From positions 233,387-297,386 of the forward strand of contig NZ_AUAX01000014.1 in the NCBI RefSeq assembly GCF_000428945.1: a stretch of DNA of 64,000 nucleotides, read 5' to 3'. Made by a program: the position numbers and the translations under genes. The DNA is from Hamadaea tsunoensis DSM 44101 (GTDB lineage: Bacteria; Actinomycetota; Actinomycetes; Mycobacteriales; Micromonosporaceae). Every line of letters starts with the position of its first letter. Position 1 is the stretch's first letter. The notes below the pieces were generated by a model. That model ran no database searches and was not told the origin of the DNA. It saw only the letters and a list, made by a program, of their open reading frames with translations. Below, one piece after another: positions 63,981-64,000 of this stretch.

Positions 63981-64000
63981 TATGGCGGCTGGGCGGATCG

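Larger units (their letters stand above)
63433..64000. other. repeat-rich non-coding end of window
   Basis: No gene is credible in this 568-bp stretch. It holds a duplicated GATCAAGATCAAA (63490-63502 and 63514-63526), a 20-bp tandem repeat, repeat B copy 5 and box C copies 4 and 5. Open frames read through the repeats. Confidence 0.7.

Overview
The window is about 70% GC, with strong G/C at third codon positions, GTG starts, actinobacterial regulators and lipoproteins, a mycosin/type VII remnant and the mec-cysO-cysM cysteine pathway. This points to a filamentous actinobacterium. Gene order and content (murI-MBL-rph-rdgB, clpS-DUF2017, pncB/pncA, hutU-M20-hutF-hutI-hutH) suggest the Micromonosporales/Micromonosporaceae, but that is inference. 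About 67 protein genes and two tRNAs (His-GTG, Leu-TAG) can be supported. I see no transposase, integrase, CRISPR array or phage module.

Layout: 1-3976 holds a truncated carotenoid-oxygenase gene divergent from a PadR regulator, then a double-domain MerR regulator divergent from a short UvrA-like ATPase. 3983-8116 has a membrane Ser/Thr kinase with a CBM2-like exterior and two lipoprotein L,D-transpeptidases. 8185-10287 has tRNA-His, orn and a GT87 mannosyltransferase. 10499-17629 is an envelope redox/copper island (CopC-CopD, zf-HC2 anti-sigma, ECF sigma, DoxX/MauE, DsbA-like, Bcp). 17590-20565 has EamA and MFS exporters with a MarR regulator. After tRNA-Leu, 20963-23781 is an AT-richer orphan type VII locus. 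23949-27939 mixes a membrane-protein/HTH pair, an oxidoreductase, GNAT, a lipoprotein, a thioesterase and YegP. 28173-35934 is an RpiR regulator plus a full histidine-utilisation operon with an M20 hydrolase where hutG would be expected. 36075-43815 carries housekeeping genes (rdgB, rph, murI, cysM-cysO-mec, clpS) interrupted by a repeat island at 42.2-43.0 kb. 43902-47118 is NAD salvage plus an MFS; 47191-49377 is ctaD and a small membrane protein. 49550-55036 is a trans-4-hydroxyproline catabolic operon with a divergent PucR regulator. 55224-60495 has two MFS/TetR pairs, an LPXTG protein and dtd. 60655-63432 has a secreted amidase and a FabG-type SDR, and the window ends in repeats.

Three themes stand out. 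First, the intergenic DNA carries two palindromic repeat families: an ~85-bp element (4 copies) whose arm differences are matched on both sides, and an exactly 68-bp element (5 copies), often next to a ~20-bp TTTGTCGCGACTGTCC box. Second, many genes that begin a transcription unit have TANNNT (or a close relative) 6-8 nt before the start codon and no Shine-Dalgarno, which implies leaderless mRNAs; internal operon genes instead use SDs or ATGA/GTGA overlaps. Third, several operators are legible, including a double PadR box, a 37-bp palindrome over a consensus promoter, and a TetR-type 18-mer that recurs in inverted form inside the exporter gene it should control. The most unusual proteins are a CysO sulfur carrier whose diglycine is followed by a 13-residue tail, the kinase-CBM2 fusion, and a hydroxyproline oxidase subunit fused to half of a [2Fe-2S] domain.
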